DNA of 64,000 nucleotides from Acutalibacter sp. 1XD8-36 (GTDB lineage: Bacteria > Bacillota > Clostridia > Oscillospirales > Acutalibacteraceae), in assembly GCF_009917525.1 (NCBI RefSeq), contig NZ_QZDU01000007.1, positions 1 to 64,000 on the forward strand. The letters are read 5' to 3'. How positions within the stretch are numbered: position 1 is the first letter of the stretch; every line of letters begins with the position of its first letter. Below, one piece after another: positions 16,321 through 25,149 of the stretch. The position numbers were made by a program, and so were the translations under genes. The notes beneath the pieces are model-generated. The model did not search any database, was not told the DNA's origin, and worked only from the letters and a program-made list of their open reading frames with translations.

Positions 16321-18105
16321 GTGATTTTCGGCAGGCATATGAACCGTTATTATCTGAAGTTTGCCCCCATACTGCTAATGGGCCTCGGGGCCCTCATAGC
16401 GGTGGACTACTTCCAGCTGGTGATACCAAACCTTTATCAGATGGTGATAAACGGCATAAACCAGGGCTTTGTGGAGGTTGACGGGCAGACGGTGCCATTT
16501 GATATGGGCTTCCTGCTAGACAGGATATGTATGCCCATGGTAGTGGTAATCCTGATAATAGTTGCCGGGCGCTTTTTCTGGAGGCTCTGCTTTATGGGCA
16601 GCGCAATCCGGCTTGAAGCGGACCTTCGCAACCGGATGTTTGACAACTGCAAGAATCTCAGCCGGGAGTTCTATCAGGAGAACAAGGTCGGCAATCTGAT
16701 GAGCCTTTTCACCAACGACCTTGATACCGTGCAGGACTGCTTCGGCTGGGGAGTGCTCATGTTCTTCGACGCGTTCTTTATGGGCGGCATGGCAATAGTA
16801 AAGATGTGGAGCATGAACCCGCTGCTCACAGGCCTCTCAATGATACCCATGGCCTTCCTGCTCTGCTGCGCCACAATAATCGGGCGCAAAATGATGGAGC
16901 GCTGGGAGATACGCCAGGAGGCCTTCTCCAAGCTCTCGGACTTCTCTCAGGAGAGCTTCTCAGGGATAGCCGTTGTGAAGGCCTTTGTGAAGGAGGCAAA
17001 GGAGCTTCTGGCCTTTAAGGAGCTCAATAAGGAGAACGAGGTGGCGAACATAAACCACACCAAGATATCCGTGCTCTTCAGGATATTCGTCTCCCTGTTT
17101 ATTGAGAGCGTGGTCTGCGTTATCCTTGGCTACGGCGGCTTCCTGGTTTATAAGGGCATATTTAATGCCGGCCAGCTTGTGGAGTTCATCGGTTACTTTA
17201 ACGCGGTAATTTGGCCCATTATGGCTGTGGGCGAGCTTATCGACATGACCTCCAGGGGCCAGGCCAGCATGAACCGGGTAAGCGAATTGCTGGATGCGGC
17301 ACCCACCGTGGTGGACAGGCCCGGCGCAAAGCCCCTGGAGCAGGTGAAGGGCGGCATAGAGTTCAGGAACCTGACCTTCAAGTACCCCGACGGTGAGTAC
17401 GACGCCCTGGAAAATATCAGTTTCAGGATTGAGCCCGGTGAGAACGTGGGCCTGGTGGGCAAGACCGGCTCAGGCAAGACCACATTGGTGGATTTGATAC
17501 TGCGTACATATAACGTGCCTGACGGGACCCTGTTTGTAGACGGCCACGATGTGAACGATATTACAATCCGCTCCCTGAGGGACGGCTGCTCCTATGTGCC
17601 CCAAGATAATTTCCTGTTCTCGGACACTATAGAGCATAATATAGCCTTCGGCGTAGAGGACTACGACGACAAGACAATCACCCAGTATGCCAAGCTGGCA
17701 GACATTGCAAACGACATAAAGAAGTTCCAGCACGGCTATCATACTGTCCTTGGGGAGCGCGGCGTGACGGTCTCCGGCGGGCAGAAGCAGCGAATCTCCA
17801 TAGCTAGGGCCTTGATGAAGAACGCCCCCATACTAATACTGGACGACTCAGTTTCGGCGGTGGACACCAAGACCGAGCGCGCCATACTCCAGAACCTCAG
17901 GGAGACCCGGGCGGGCAAGACCACCATACTTATCGCCCACCGGATTTCCACCATCGAGCAGATGGACAAGGTGCTCTTTATTGACGAGGGCAGGCTTGTG
18001 GCGGCTGGCACCCATGAGGAGCTCTACAGAAGCTGCCTGGAGTACACAAAGATGGTAGACTTGCAAAAGCTGGACGAGGAAGGAGCTGAATATCACAATG
18101 CGTGA
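16321..18105 (+). CDS. ABC exporter half-transporter, degenerate-site subunit
   Basis: The 594-residue protein has an N-terminal six-helix exporter domain (to ~320) and a nucleotide-binding domain with Walker A GKTGSGKTTL, signature VSGGQKQRIS and Walker B ILILDDSVSAVD. The catalytic glutamate after Walker B is aspartate (LDD rather than LDE), the usual mark of the degenerate-site half in heterodimeric multidrug exporters such as BmrCD, LmrCD and EfrAB. It starts at GTG 16321 with ggagg eight bases upstream, and overlaps the next half-transporter by eight bases. The two surely form one complex. The substrate is unknown, with drugs or lipids likely. Confidence 0.92.
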   Translation: MIFGRHMNRYYLKFAPILLMGLGALIAVDYFQLVIPNLYQMVINGINQGFVEVDGQTVPFDMGFLLDRICMPMVVVILIIVAGRFFWRLCFMGSAIRLEADLRNRMFDNCKNLSREFYQENKVGNLMSLFTNDLDTVQDCFGWGVLMFFDAFFMGGMAIVKMWSMNPLLTGLSMIPMAFLLCCATIIGRKMMERWEIRQEAFSKLSDFSQESFSGIAVVKAFVKEAKELLAFKELNKENEVANINHTKISVLFRIFVSLFIESVVCVILGYGGFLVYKGIFNAGQLVEFIGYFNAVIWPIMAVGELIDMTSRGQASMNRVSELLDAAPTVVDRPGAKPLEQVKGGIEFRNLTFKYPDGEYDALENISFRIEPGENVGLVGKTGSGKTTLVDLILRTYNVPDGTLFVDGHDVNDITIRSLRDGCSYVPQDNFLFSDTIEHNIAFGVEDYDDKTITQYAKLADIANDIKKFQHGYHTVLGERGVTVSGGQKQRISIARALMKNAPILILDDSVSAVDTKTERAILQNLRETRAGKTTILIAHRISTIEQMDKVLFIDEGRLVAAGTHEELYRSCLEYTKMVDLQKLDEEGAEYHNA

Positions 18106-19981
18106 GTATCTTCCTGTTTTGATAGTGGGCGGCATAATCGGGCTGTTCGCCCTTGTATTCCTTATTGCATACCTCACCGCAAGGCGCAGGAACATCCTGG
18201 AAAACCGGGAGCGCAATATGCCCGACTCAGAGATAATCCGGCGGCTTCTCCGCTATGCGAAGCCCTATAAAATGCAGTTTGTGCTGGTGTTCTTCGTGAT
18301 GATGCTCTCAATATGGTACGAGGTGGTCTCACCGCTGCTGGTGGGCCATATTGAGGAGACAGTGGTGGGGGACTTTGAGATGTCCTACCTGCTGAGCATT
18401 GTGGGCGGCTATGTGGCTGTGCTCCTGGTGTCCCTGGTGTGCACCTACATCCAGGCCATGGTGCTGCAGAAGGTGGGGCAGAAGATACTGTCCGCCATGC
18501 GCGAGGATGTGTTCACCCATATTGAGGGCCTCTCCCATGAGCAGCTGAACAATATCCCTGTGGGCAAGTTGGTCACCAGGGTGAGCAACGACCCCAACGC
18601 CATATCCTTTATGTTTACAAATATCATTGTGACCCTGGCAAAGAATGTCATGGTGATATTCGGGGTCCTTGCCGCCATGCTCATGCTGAACTACCTTCTG
18701 ACCCTGATGGTGCTCTGCTTCGTGCCCTTCGTGGTACTTTTCACCGTAATCTTCCGCAAGTTCTCCCGCTCGGTGCACCTGCGGGTGAACGACGCCACCA
18801 CGGACCTGAACACCTACCTTTCGGAGAACCTTTCAGGTATCAAGATAACCCAGATATTTAACCAGGAGGACCGTAAAATGCGGGACTTCCTGGAGCGCTC
18901 CAGGACCCTGCAGGGGGCCAAGCGCAGCCGCATGTTTGTCTTCGGCATTTTCCAGCCCATGGTATATATGCTCTATATCTCCTCGGTGCTCTGCCTGCTG
19001 TACCTGGGCGGCAAGGGCTATATAGGAGACTGGAACGTGTTCGGGCAGGTGATGTCCAGCGGCGTTATCGTCTCCTTCTATATGTATATCTCAAAGTTCT
19101 TCAACCCAATTCAGCAGCTTGCCGAGCAGTTCGACATGCTCCAGCGCTCCTTTGCAGCCGCTGAGAAGATATTTACTGTCATGGACATGGTGCCCGAGGT
19201 TGTGGACACCCCCAATGCCCGGGAGCTCAGCGATATTAAGGGCGAGATTGAATTTAAGGACGTATGGTTTGCCTATAACCCCGGCGAGTGGGTATTAAAG
19301 GGAGTGAGCTTCCATATCAGCCCCAGGGAGACTGTGGCCTTTGTGGGCTCCACAGGCTCCGGCAAATCCACCATACTATCCCTTATCTGCCGCAACTACG
19401 ACATACAGAAGGGGCAGATACTGATAGACGGTGTGGACATCAAGGATATTAAGATAGCCTCCCTTAGGAAGCATTTCGGGCAGATGCTGCAGGATGTGTT
19501 TCTGTTCTCGGGGACCATCAGAAGCAATATAGTTCTGAGGGACGAGTTCCCTGAGGAGGACATAAAGCAGGCCTGTGAGTACGTGAACGCCGACAAGTTT
19601 ATCTACCGTCTTGAGGGCGGCCTTGACGAGGTAGTCAGGGAGCGGGGCAACAACTTCTCGGCAGGGCAGCGACAGCTCCTGAGCTTCGCAAGGACCATAC
19701 TCCATAAGCCCGCCGTGATGATTCTGGACGAGGCCACAGCGAATATCGACACGGAGACAGAGCTCCTTATCCAGGACTCCCTTGAGAAGATGAAGAATAT
19801 CGGCACAATGCTCATTGTGGCCCACAGGCTCTCCACTATTCAGCATGCGGACAATATTATCCTGCTGAGCCACGGCGAGATTCTGGAGCAGGGGACCCAC
19901 CAGGAGCTGCTGCATAAGAAGGGGAGATATTATAATCTCTATACCTTGCAGTATAATAAGGAGCAGCTACAGAGGGCGTAA
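18098..19981 (+). CDS. ABC exporter half-transporter, catalytic subunit
   Basis: The 627-residue partner carries an extra N-terminal hydrophobic helix (residues 4-27), then the exporter transmembrane domain, and an NBD with Walker A GSTGSGKSTIL, signature NFSAGQRQLLSFAR and Walker B VMILDEATANID with the catalytic glutamate intact. The additional helix and LDE motif match the BmrD/LmrD type subunit. It overlaps the preceding gene by eight bases and is followed after 21 bases by a MATE pump with a good ribosome site, so all three are probably co-transcribed. Confidence 0.92.
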   Translation: MREYLPVLIVGGIIGLFALVFLIAYLTARRRNILENRERNMPDSEIIRRLLRYAKPYKMQFVLVFFVMMLSIWYEVVSPLLVGHIEETVVGDFEMSYLLSIVGGYVAVLLVSLVCTYIQAMVLQKVGQKILSAMREDVFTHIEGLSHEQLNNIPVGKLVTRVSNDPNAISFMFTNIIVTLAKNVMVIFGVLAAMLMLNYLLTLMVLCFVPFVVLFTVIFRKFSRSVHLRVNDATTDLNTYLSENLSGIKITQIFNQEDRKMRDFLERSRTLQGAKRSRMFVFGIFQPMVYMLYISSVLCLLYLGGKGYIGDWNVFGQVMSSGVIVSFYMYISKFFNPIQQLAEQFDMLQRSFAAAEKIFTVMDMVPEVVDTPNARELSDIKGEIEFKDVWFAYNPGEWVLKGVSFHISPRETVAFVGSTGSGKSTILSLICRNYDIQKGQILIDGVDIKDIKIASLRKHFGQMLQDVFLFSGTIRSNIVLRDEFPEEDIKQACEYVNADKFIYRLEGGLDEVVRERGNNFSAGQRQLLSFARTILHKPAVMILDEATANIDTETELLIQDSLEKMKNIGTMLIVAHRLSTIQHADNIILLSHGEILEQGTHQELLHKKGRYYNLYTLQYNKEQLQRA

Positions 19982-20002
19982 TAAGTCAAGGAGGGATAAA
20001 AG

Positions 20003-21364
20003 TTGGAGGCAAGGAAAAGAGCGGGCCTTGACATGACCCAGGGGAGCCCGGCAAGGCTGCTGATACTCTTCGCCATCCCCATGTGGATAGGCGGCATATT
20101 CCAGCTGATGTACAACTTGGTGGACACAATAGTTGTGGGCAGGTTTGTGAGCATAGACGCCCTGGCGGCTATAGGCGCGGCGGCGTCAACCAGCATGTTT
20201 ATTATGTTCATGGGCAACGGCCTCACAAACGGCCTTTCAATAATCGTGTCCCAGGCCGAGGGCGCAAAGCAGGAGGAGAGGCTGAAAAAGGCCGTGGCCC
20301 ACGCGGCGTATATGGTGCTGGGTGGCGGGGCGGTACTGGGCGCTTTGTCTTTCTTCGGGGCAAGGCCCCTGATGGAGCTTTTGGGCGCGCCGGAGAACAT
20401 CATCGACCAGTCGGTTTTGTACATACAGATAACCGGCGGGCTGACCGTTATACAGCAGGCCTATAACGGCGTGTCCTCGGTACTGCGGGCGGTTGGGGAC
20501 TCGAAGACCCCGCTATACTTCCTGATATTCAGCTCCCTGCTCAATGTGGGCCTGGACCTTCTGTTTGTGCTGGGCTTTAACGGGGGCGTAGCCGGGGTGG
20601 CCTTCGCCACGGTGCTCTCCCAGCTGGTATCGGCTGTGCTCTGCGGGCTGTATATGTCGAAGCGGCACAAAAGGCTCGTGCCGGACAGGGAGTCCTGGCG
20701 GCTTGATAAGGCCATGATAAAGGAGTACCTCTCCATTGGCCTGCCCATGTGCGCCCAGAGCATGGTGCTCTGCGTGGGGATGTTCGTGATAACGGCGGTG
20801 ATAAACTCCTTCGGCTCTGACATTGTGGCGGCCTACACAGTGGGCGGCAAGGTGGAGCAGCTGGCAACGGTATCCTTCAGCAACGTGGCCTTCTCCTTCT
20901 CCGTATATGCCGGGCAGAACTTCGGGGCGAAGAAGTTCCAGAGGATAAAGGAGGGCCTTAGGAAGGGCCTCCTGATAGTCTGCGGGCTGTCGGTAGTCTC
21001 AACGGCGGTAATGCTGATTTTCGCCCGGCCCCTGGCGCTGGTGTTTATGGAGAGCCCCAGCGAGTACGTGCTGGAGGCGGCGGTGAGCATGGTGCGCATA
21101 GAGGCCATGTTCTTCTGGGCGCTGGGAGGTATCTGGACGGTAAACTCGGCCCTGAGAGGCATGGGCAAGGTGAAGGCAACCCTGGTGTCCAGCATAGTGG
21201 AGCTGACGGCGAAGATAGGCGGGTCGGTGCTGCTGCCCATTTGGATGGGGTATGTGGGCATATGGCTGTCTGCGCCCATAGGCTGGGTGCTGGGCATGGC
21301 GCCGTCGCTGTTTATCCTGCTCAGGTGGATTGCAAAGCAGAACGACGCGGTCAAGGCGCGTTAG
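20003..21364 (+). CDS. MATE-family efflux transporter
   Basis: The 453-residue protein has the twelve-helix MATE layout with two homologous halves; PMWIGGIFQLMYNLVDTIVVG near residue 25 and the equivalent PMCAQSMVLCVGMFVI near 248 are the helix 1 and 7 blocks. It exports cationic or polar drugs or metabolites using a sodium or proton gradient. It begins at TTG 20003 with aaggaggg eight bases upstream. Position directly behind an ABC exporter suggests a shared resistance role. A perfect 10-bp stem terminator follows. Confidence 0.93.
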   Translation: MEARKRAGLDMTQGSPARLLILFAIPMWIGGIFQLMYNLVDTIVVGRFVSIDALAAIGAAASTSMFIMFMGNGLTNGLSIIVSQAEGAKQEERLKKAVAHAAYMVLGGGAVLGALSFFGARPLMELLGAPENIIDQSVLYIQITGGLTVIQQAYNGVSSVLRAVGDSKTPLYFLIFSSLLNVGLDLLFVLGFNGGVAGVAFATVLSQLVSAVLCGLYMSKRHKRLVPDRESWRLDKAMIKEYLSIGLPMCAQSMVLCVGMFVITAVINSFGSDIVAAYTVGGKVEQLATVSFSNVAFSFSVYAGQNFGAKKFQRIKEGLRKGLLIVCGLSVVSTAVMLIFARPLALVFMESPSEYVLEAAVSMVRIEAMFFWALGGIWTVNSALRGMGKVKATLVSSIVELTAKIGGSVLLPIWMGYVGIWLSAPIGWVLGMAPSLFILLRWIAKQNDAVKAR

Positions 21365-21371
21365 GCACCTT

Positions 21372-21397
21372 GCAGGGTGTGGGGCAGCGCCCCACGG
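21372..21397. repeat. Dispersed intergenic palindrome, copy 2
   Basis: The element begins gcagggtg and has the stem tggggc/gcccca around a 3-base loop. It differs from the copy at 16053-16078 mainly by paired changes in the stem (c-g versus t-a), which preserves the hairpin. Confidence 0.6.
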
Positions 21398-21401
21398 TCT
21401 T

Positions 21402-21429
21402 GGAGGTGAGCGAAAGCTCACCTCCTTTT
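21402..21429 (+). terminator. Terminator of the ABC-MATE operon
   Basis: Perfect stem ggaggtgagc/gctcacctcc (21402-21411, 21416-21425) with a GAAA loop and tttta. Confidence 0.87.
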
Positions 21430-21622
21430 ATATACCTAAAACTAGTGATTTTACACAGAAACACCCGGAGGTTTTTCGGTAAGTTCACATATTGAGATTT
21501 TATGTATAATGATATATAATTAACTTCCCTGCCCTCAAAAGCCAGAGGCCGGGGCCCCGGAGCGGCTGCCGGGGACGTCATCAGGAAAGCTCTTGAAAAC
21601 CCAGGAAAGGACTGCTTTTGCG

Positions 21623-22168
21623 ATGAAAACTATTTCTGTAGCCGCGGTTACAGCGGGCGGCAAAACAACTGTTGTAGGCGAACTGAAAAAACGGCTCCCC
21701 AATTCCCGGTCGCTGCACTTTGACGAGTATAGCTTTGACGGCAGTGTAGAGGACTTCCCGGAGTGGGTGCGAAACGGCGCGGACTATCAGCTCTGGGACC
21801 TGGCCCCGCTGGAGGAGGACATTCTCAAGGCCCGGGAGGAGGGGGACTGTGATTATCTTCTGCTGGACTACCCCTTCGCCTACCGTCATAACGCTGTCAA
21901 AAATTATATTGACGCGGCCTTCTTCATTGACACGCCCTTGGACATCGCCCTTGCAAGGCGAATCCTAAGGGATATGAGCTCAGCCACAGGGGAGGAGATA
22001 CGCCTTGACCTTGAGACGTACCTAAAGCACGCGCGTCCCGCCTTTGTGCAGATGCACAGGGACATACTGCCCTCATCCGACTATGTGATAGACGGCGCTC
22101 AGAGCGTGGAAAAAATCGCCGTGGATATCCTTGCAAAGCTTACAGAAGGGGGTGTTCTCCATGATTGA
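21623..22168 (+). CDS. P-loop nucleoside kinase-like protein (uridine kinase/AAA type)
   Basis: The 181-residue protein opens with the Walker A loop AAVTAGGKTTVV, followed by LHFDEYSFD (substrate-binding strand with acidic residues), YLLLDYPFAYRH as the Walker B-like strand, and DTPLDIALARRILRD as the lid with arginines. This is the layout of uridine kinase-like and related small-molecule kinases; the substrate is not clear. ATG 21623 matches the natural N-terminus, though a TTG at 21593 also has a purine-rich site. Its end overlaps the ABC ATPase start by eight bases, so it is the head of the ABC-2 operon. Confidence 0.72.
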   Translation: MKTISVAAVTAGGKTTVVGELKKRLPNSRSLHFDEYSFDGSVEDFPEWVRNGADYQLWDLAPLEEDILKAREEGDCDYLLLDYPFAYRHNAVKNYIDAAFFIDTPLDIALARRILRDMSSATGEEIRLDLETYLKHARPAFVQMHRDILPSSDYVIDGAQSVEKIAVDILAKLTEGGVLHD

Positions 22169-22949
22169 AGTAAAAGACCTTCGCAAGACCTTCAAGGTGG
22201 CCCGCCGGGAGGCAGGCTTTGGCGAGGCTGTAAAAGCTCTGTTCCACCGGGAGTATGAGTATATCCACGCTCTCGACGGAGTCAGCTTCTCCATCAGGGA
22301 CGGCGAGATGGTGGGCTATATCGGTCCAAACGGCGCGGGCAAGTCCAGCACCATTAAGATTCTAAGCGGCATATTAACTCCCGACAGCGGCATATGCACC
22401 GTAGGGGGGCGCACCCCCTGGAAGGAGCGCCGAGCCCATGTTAAGGGGATAGGCGTGGTATTCGGACAGCGCTCCCAGCTTTGGTGGGATGTGCCGGTGA
22501 TAGACTCCTTTGAGCTTTTAAAGGAGATTTACAGCATACCAGGCAGTGTCTACAGCAAAAATCTCAGCGAGCTTACTGAGACCCTGGACCTGTCAAAAAT
22601 TGTTAAGACCCCTGCCCGCCAGCTCTCCCTGGGCCAGCGTATGCGCTGTGAGATAGCGGCTTCCCTTTTACACGACCCAAAGGTGCTCTTCCTGGACGAG
22701 CCCACCATAGGCCTGGACGCCGTGTCGAAGCTTGCGGTGCGGGATTTCATCAAGCGCCGGAACCAGGACCACGGCACTACCGTGATACTCACCACCCACG
22801 ACATGCAGGACATCGAGGCCCTTGCCAGCCGTATTATACTTATCGGCAAGGGGAAAATCCTACTGGACGGCACTCTCGACGACATACGCCGGGGCGGGGA
22901 GCATATTGACGAGACCGTGGCAGAGCTCTACAAGAAGTTTGACGTGTGA
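22161..22949 (+). CDS. ABC-2 type exporter ATPase
   Basis: The 262-residue ATPase has Walker A GPNGAGKSSTIK, the Q-loop region VFGQRSQLWWDVPV, the signature LSLGQRMRCEIAASLLHDPKVLFLDEP (signature, Walker B) and the switch histidine in TTHDM. The QRSQLWWDVP block and the EYIHALDGVSF start are typical of the ATPases paired with two DUF990-type permeases. ATG 22161 follows agaaggggg. It powers the two permeases encoded next, forming an exporter of unknown cargo. Confidence 0.93.
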   Translation: MIEVKDLRKTFKVARREAGFGEAVKALFHREYEYIHALDGVSFSIRDGEMVGYIGPNGAGKSSTIKILSGILTPDSGICTVGGRTPWKERRAHVKGIGVVFGQRSQLWWDVPVIDSFELLKEIYSIPGSVYSKNLSELTETLDLSKIVKTPARQLSLGQRMRCEIAASLLHDPKVLFLDEPTIGLDAVSKLAVRDFIKRRNQDHGTTVILTTHDMQDIEALASRIILIGKGKILLDGTLDDIRRGGEHIDETVAELYKKFDV

Positions 22950-22958
22950 GGGCGGGCC

Positions 22959-23762
22959 ATGAGAAAATACTTAGCATTCTTCCGGACACGATTTAATATG
23001 GGGCTCCAGTACCGCACGGCGGCTATAGCGGGCCTTGCCTGCCAGTTCTTCTGGGGGGCCATGGCTATTCTTGCATTCAAGGCCTTCCATGATACGGACC
23101 CCTCGTCCTTCCCTATGTCCCTGCCTGCCATGTCCAGCTATATCTGGCTCCAGCAGGCCCTGCTGACCCTTCTGACCATGGGCGGCATGGACAACGAGTT
23201 TTTCAGTGTGATAGAGAGCGGCAACGTGGCCTACGAGCTCTGCCGCCCGGTGGACGTGTACGGCATGTGGTACTCCCGCTCGGCGGCTACCAGGGTGTCA
23301 AATGCCCTGCTGCGGTGCGTGCCGGTTATAGTAATCGCGGCGCTGCTGCCCGCTCCCTACGGCCTCTCGGCCCCGCCGGACCTGCTTACCTTCCTCACAT
23401 TCCTGCTCTCCCTGGTCCTGGCTCTGGCTGTCATAAACGCCATGGGTATGATTGTGTACATGATAACCTTTCATACCATCACCCCCCGGGGTGTGCGGCT
23501 GATAGCGGTGAATATCTGCGACTTCTTCTCCGGGGACATTATTCCCCTGCCCTTCTTCCCGGCGGGCTTTAAGGAGTTTGTGGAGCTGCTGCCATTCTCC
23601 GCTACGGCTAATGTGCCCCTGCGTATCTATTCCGGGGACCTGCACGGCCCGGAGATGGTGAAGCTAATGCTCCTGCAGGTGTTCTGGGCGGCGGTGCTGA
23701 TAGCGGTTGGCAAGCTCATAGAGCGCCGTGAGCTTAGGCGAGTAACAGTACAGGGAGGCTGA
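22959..23762 (+). CDS. ABC-2 family permease (PF06182/DUF990 type), first subunit
   Basis: The 267-residue protein has about six hydrophobic segments and the conserved MDNEFFSVIESGNVAYELCRPVD block that marks this permease group, plus FSGDIIPLPFFPAGFKEFVELLPF near residue 190. The family is usually encoded as ATPase plus two unequal permeases, as here. It starts at ATG 22959, nine bases after the ATPase stop, and ends five bases before the second permease start. Transport direction is outward by analogy; the cargo is unknown. Confidence 0.88.
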   Translation: MRKYLAFFRTRFNMGLQYRTAAIAGLACQFFWGAMAILAFKAFHDTDPSSFPMSLPAMSSYIWLQQALLTLLTMGGMDNEFFSVIESGNVAYELCRPVDVYGMWYSRSAATRVSNALLRCVPVIVIAALLPAPYGLSAPPDLLTFLTFLLSLVLALAVINAMGMIVYMITFHTITPRGVRLIAVNICDFFSGDIIPLPFFPAGFKEFVELLPFSATANVPLRIYSGDLHGPEMVKLMLLQVFWAAVLIAVGKLIERRELRRVTVQGG

Positions 23763-23767
23763 GCATT

Positions 23768-24544
23768 ATGAAATTATACTTGAAATATTTTGAGATTCAC
23801 CTAAAGAGCGCCATGCAGTTTAAGGGCTCATTCTTTGCCACCATAATCTCCCAGTTCCTCACCGCCTTTACCGTGTTCCTGGGCATAACCTTCATGTTCG
23901 GGCGCTTCAACAGCGTGGACGGCTTCACCTATGAGGAGGTGGTGCTCTGCTATGCAATCATCCTCATGGGATTCGGGCTGTCACAGCTCTTTGCCTCGGG
24001 CTTCAAGGTCTTCGACTCTATGATAGGCAACGGCCAGTTCGACCGCATACTCTGCCGCCCCAGGAACGAGATTTTTCAGGTGCTGTCACAGCGTATAGAC
24101 TTTGTGCGCCTGGGTATGCTCTTTCAGGCGGTGGTAATGCTGGTATACAGCCTTGTGACCTGCCCGGTGGACTGGACCTTCAGCAGGGTGCTGACGGTGA
24201 TATTCATGATAGCGGGCGGCTTCGTGCTGTTCTCGGCCCTGTTCCTTCTGGACGGCTCCATTGCATTCTTCACCATTCAGGGGCTGGAGGTTATGAACGT
24301 CTTCACCTACGGTGCCCTGGAGCACGGCAAGTATCCCCTCTCAATCTACGGTAGGAAAATGCTCACCTTCTGCACCTTTGTGATACCCTATGCCCTCATA
24401 CAGTATTATCCCCTGACCTACGTACTGGGCCGCACTGAACGGCTCTGGTACATGTTCCTGCCAATAATAGCCTGCCTGTTTGTGGTGCCCTGCTGGATAG
24501 TCTGGCGTATCGGCGTGAGCAGATATAAGTCAACGGGGTCCTGA
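23768..24544 (+). CDS. ABC-2 family permease, second subunit
   Basis: The 258-residue membrane protein resembles the first permease: FKVFDSMIGNGQFDRILCRPRNEIFQVL parallels its GNVAYELCRP block, and YPLSIYGRKMLTFCTFVIPYALIQYYPLTYVLG is the C-terminal signature of the family. It is expected to heterodimerise with the 22959 product. The ribosome site lies in the end of the preceding gene (ggaggc), five bases separate them, and a GNAT gene follows after 12 bases. Confidence 0.88.
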   Translation: MKLYLKYFEIHLKSAMQFKGSFFATIISQFLTAFTVFLGITFMFGRFNSVDGFTYEEVVLCYAIILMGFGLSQLFASGFKVFDSMIGNGQFDRILCRPRNEIFQVLSQRIDFVRLGMLFQAVVMLVYSLVTCPVDWTFSRVLTVIFMIAGGFVLFSALFLLDGSIAFFTIQGLEVMNVFTYGALEHGKYPLSIYGRKMLTFCTFVIPYALIQYYPLTYVLGRTERLWYMFLPIIACLFVVPCWIVWRIGVSRYKSTGS

Positions 24545-24556
24545 GAGGAGGATGTT

Positions 24557-25063
24557 ATGATAGAGACTAAAGATTTGATTCTGGACAAGGCAAAGTATGA
24601 TGACTGGCTCCCCATGTATAAGAACCTGTGGAGCCGTACGGAGAGCTTCCAATATATGGTGATTGAGAACAGCCCTGGCGAAGGGGAGGCCCGCTCCCGA
24701 ATGGAGCGCACCATCGCCTTTCAGCAGGGCCGGGAGTCTTACCTGGTTTACCTTAGGTCCGGCGGCGAGGCCATAGGATTTACCGGCATAGCTCCCCTGG
24801 AGGATGATACCTGGGAGGAGACCGGCATTGCCATTGGCCCGGATTTCTGGGGCAGGGGCTACGGCTGGCAGATACTCCAGGCGCTGATATCCAGGGCCAA
24901 GGAGCTGGGGGCTAAGGAGTTCCACTACTCCTCATGGGAGGAAAACCTGGCCTCCAGGGCCCTGGCAGCGAAGGCGGGCTTCAGGCAGTATGCTGAGGAG
25001 AGGCATGTCAGGGAGCACGACGGCAGGGAATACACTCTGCTAAAGTATAGGCTTCTCTGCTAG
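24557..25063 (+). CDS. GNAT-family N-acetyltransferase (RimJ-like)
   Basis: The 168-residue protein starts METKDLILDK-like (MIETKDLILDKAKYDDW), with EAIGFTGIAPLEDDTWEETGIAIGPDFWGRGYGWQILQALI as the acetyl-CoA binding region (GRGYG loop) and HYSSWEENLASRALAAKAGFR as the final helix. This is the Acetyltransf_3 pattern seen in RimJ/RimL-type and small-molecule enzymes. It is probably the last gene of the kinase-ABC operon, with gaggagg before the ATG and a terminator 48 bases after the stop. The substrate is unknown. Confidence 0.85.
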   Translation: MIETKDLILDKAKYDDWLPMYKNLWSRTESFQYMVIENSPGEGEARSRMERTIAFQQGRESYLVYLRSGGEAIGFTGIAPLEDDTWEETGIAIGPDFWGRGYGWQILQALISRAKELGAKEFHYSSWEENLASRALAAKAGFRQYAEERHVREHDGREYTLLKYRLLC

Positions 25064-25110
25064 CAGCCGCCAGGCTGGGCTCTTGGCGCATAATATCTGA
25101 ATAATAAAAG

Positions 25111-25143
25111 AACAGTACCCGGGGAAACCCCTCGGGTACTGTT
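25111..25143. terminator. Bidirectional terminator between convergent operons
   Basis: Perfect 11-bp stem aacagtacccg/cgggtactgtt (25111-25121, 25133-25143), flanked by A-rich and T-rich sequence, so it can serve both strands. Confidence 0.85.
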
Positions 25144-25149
25144 TTCTTA

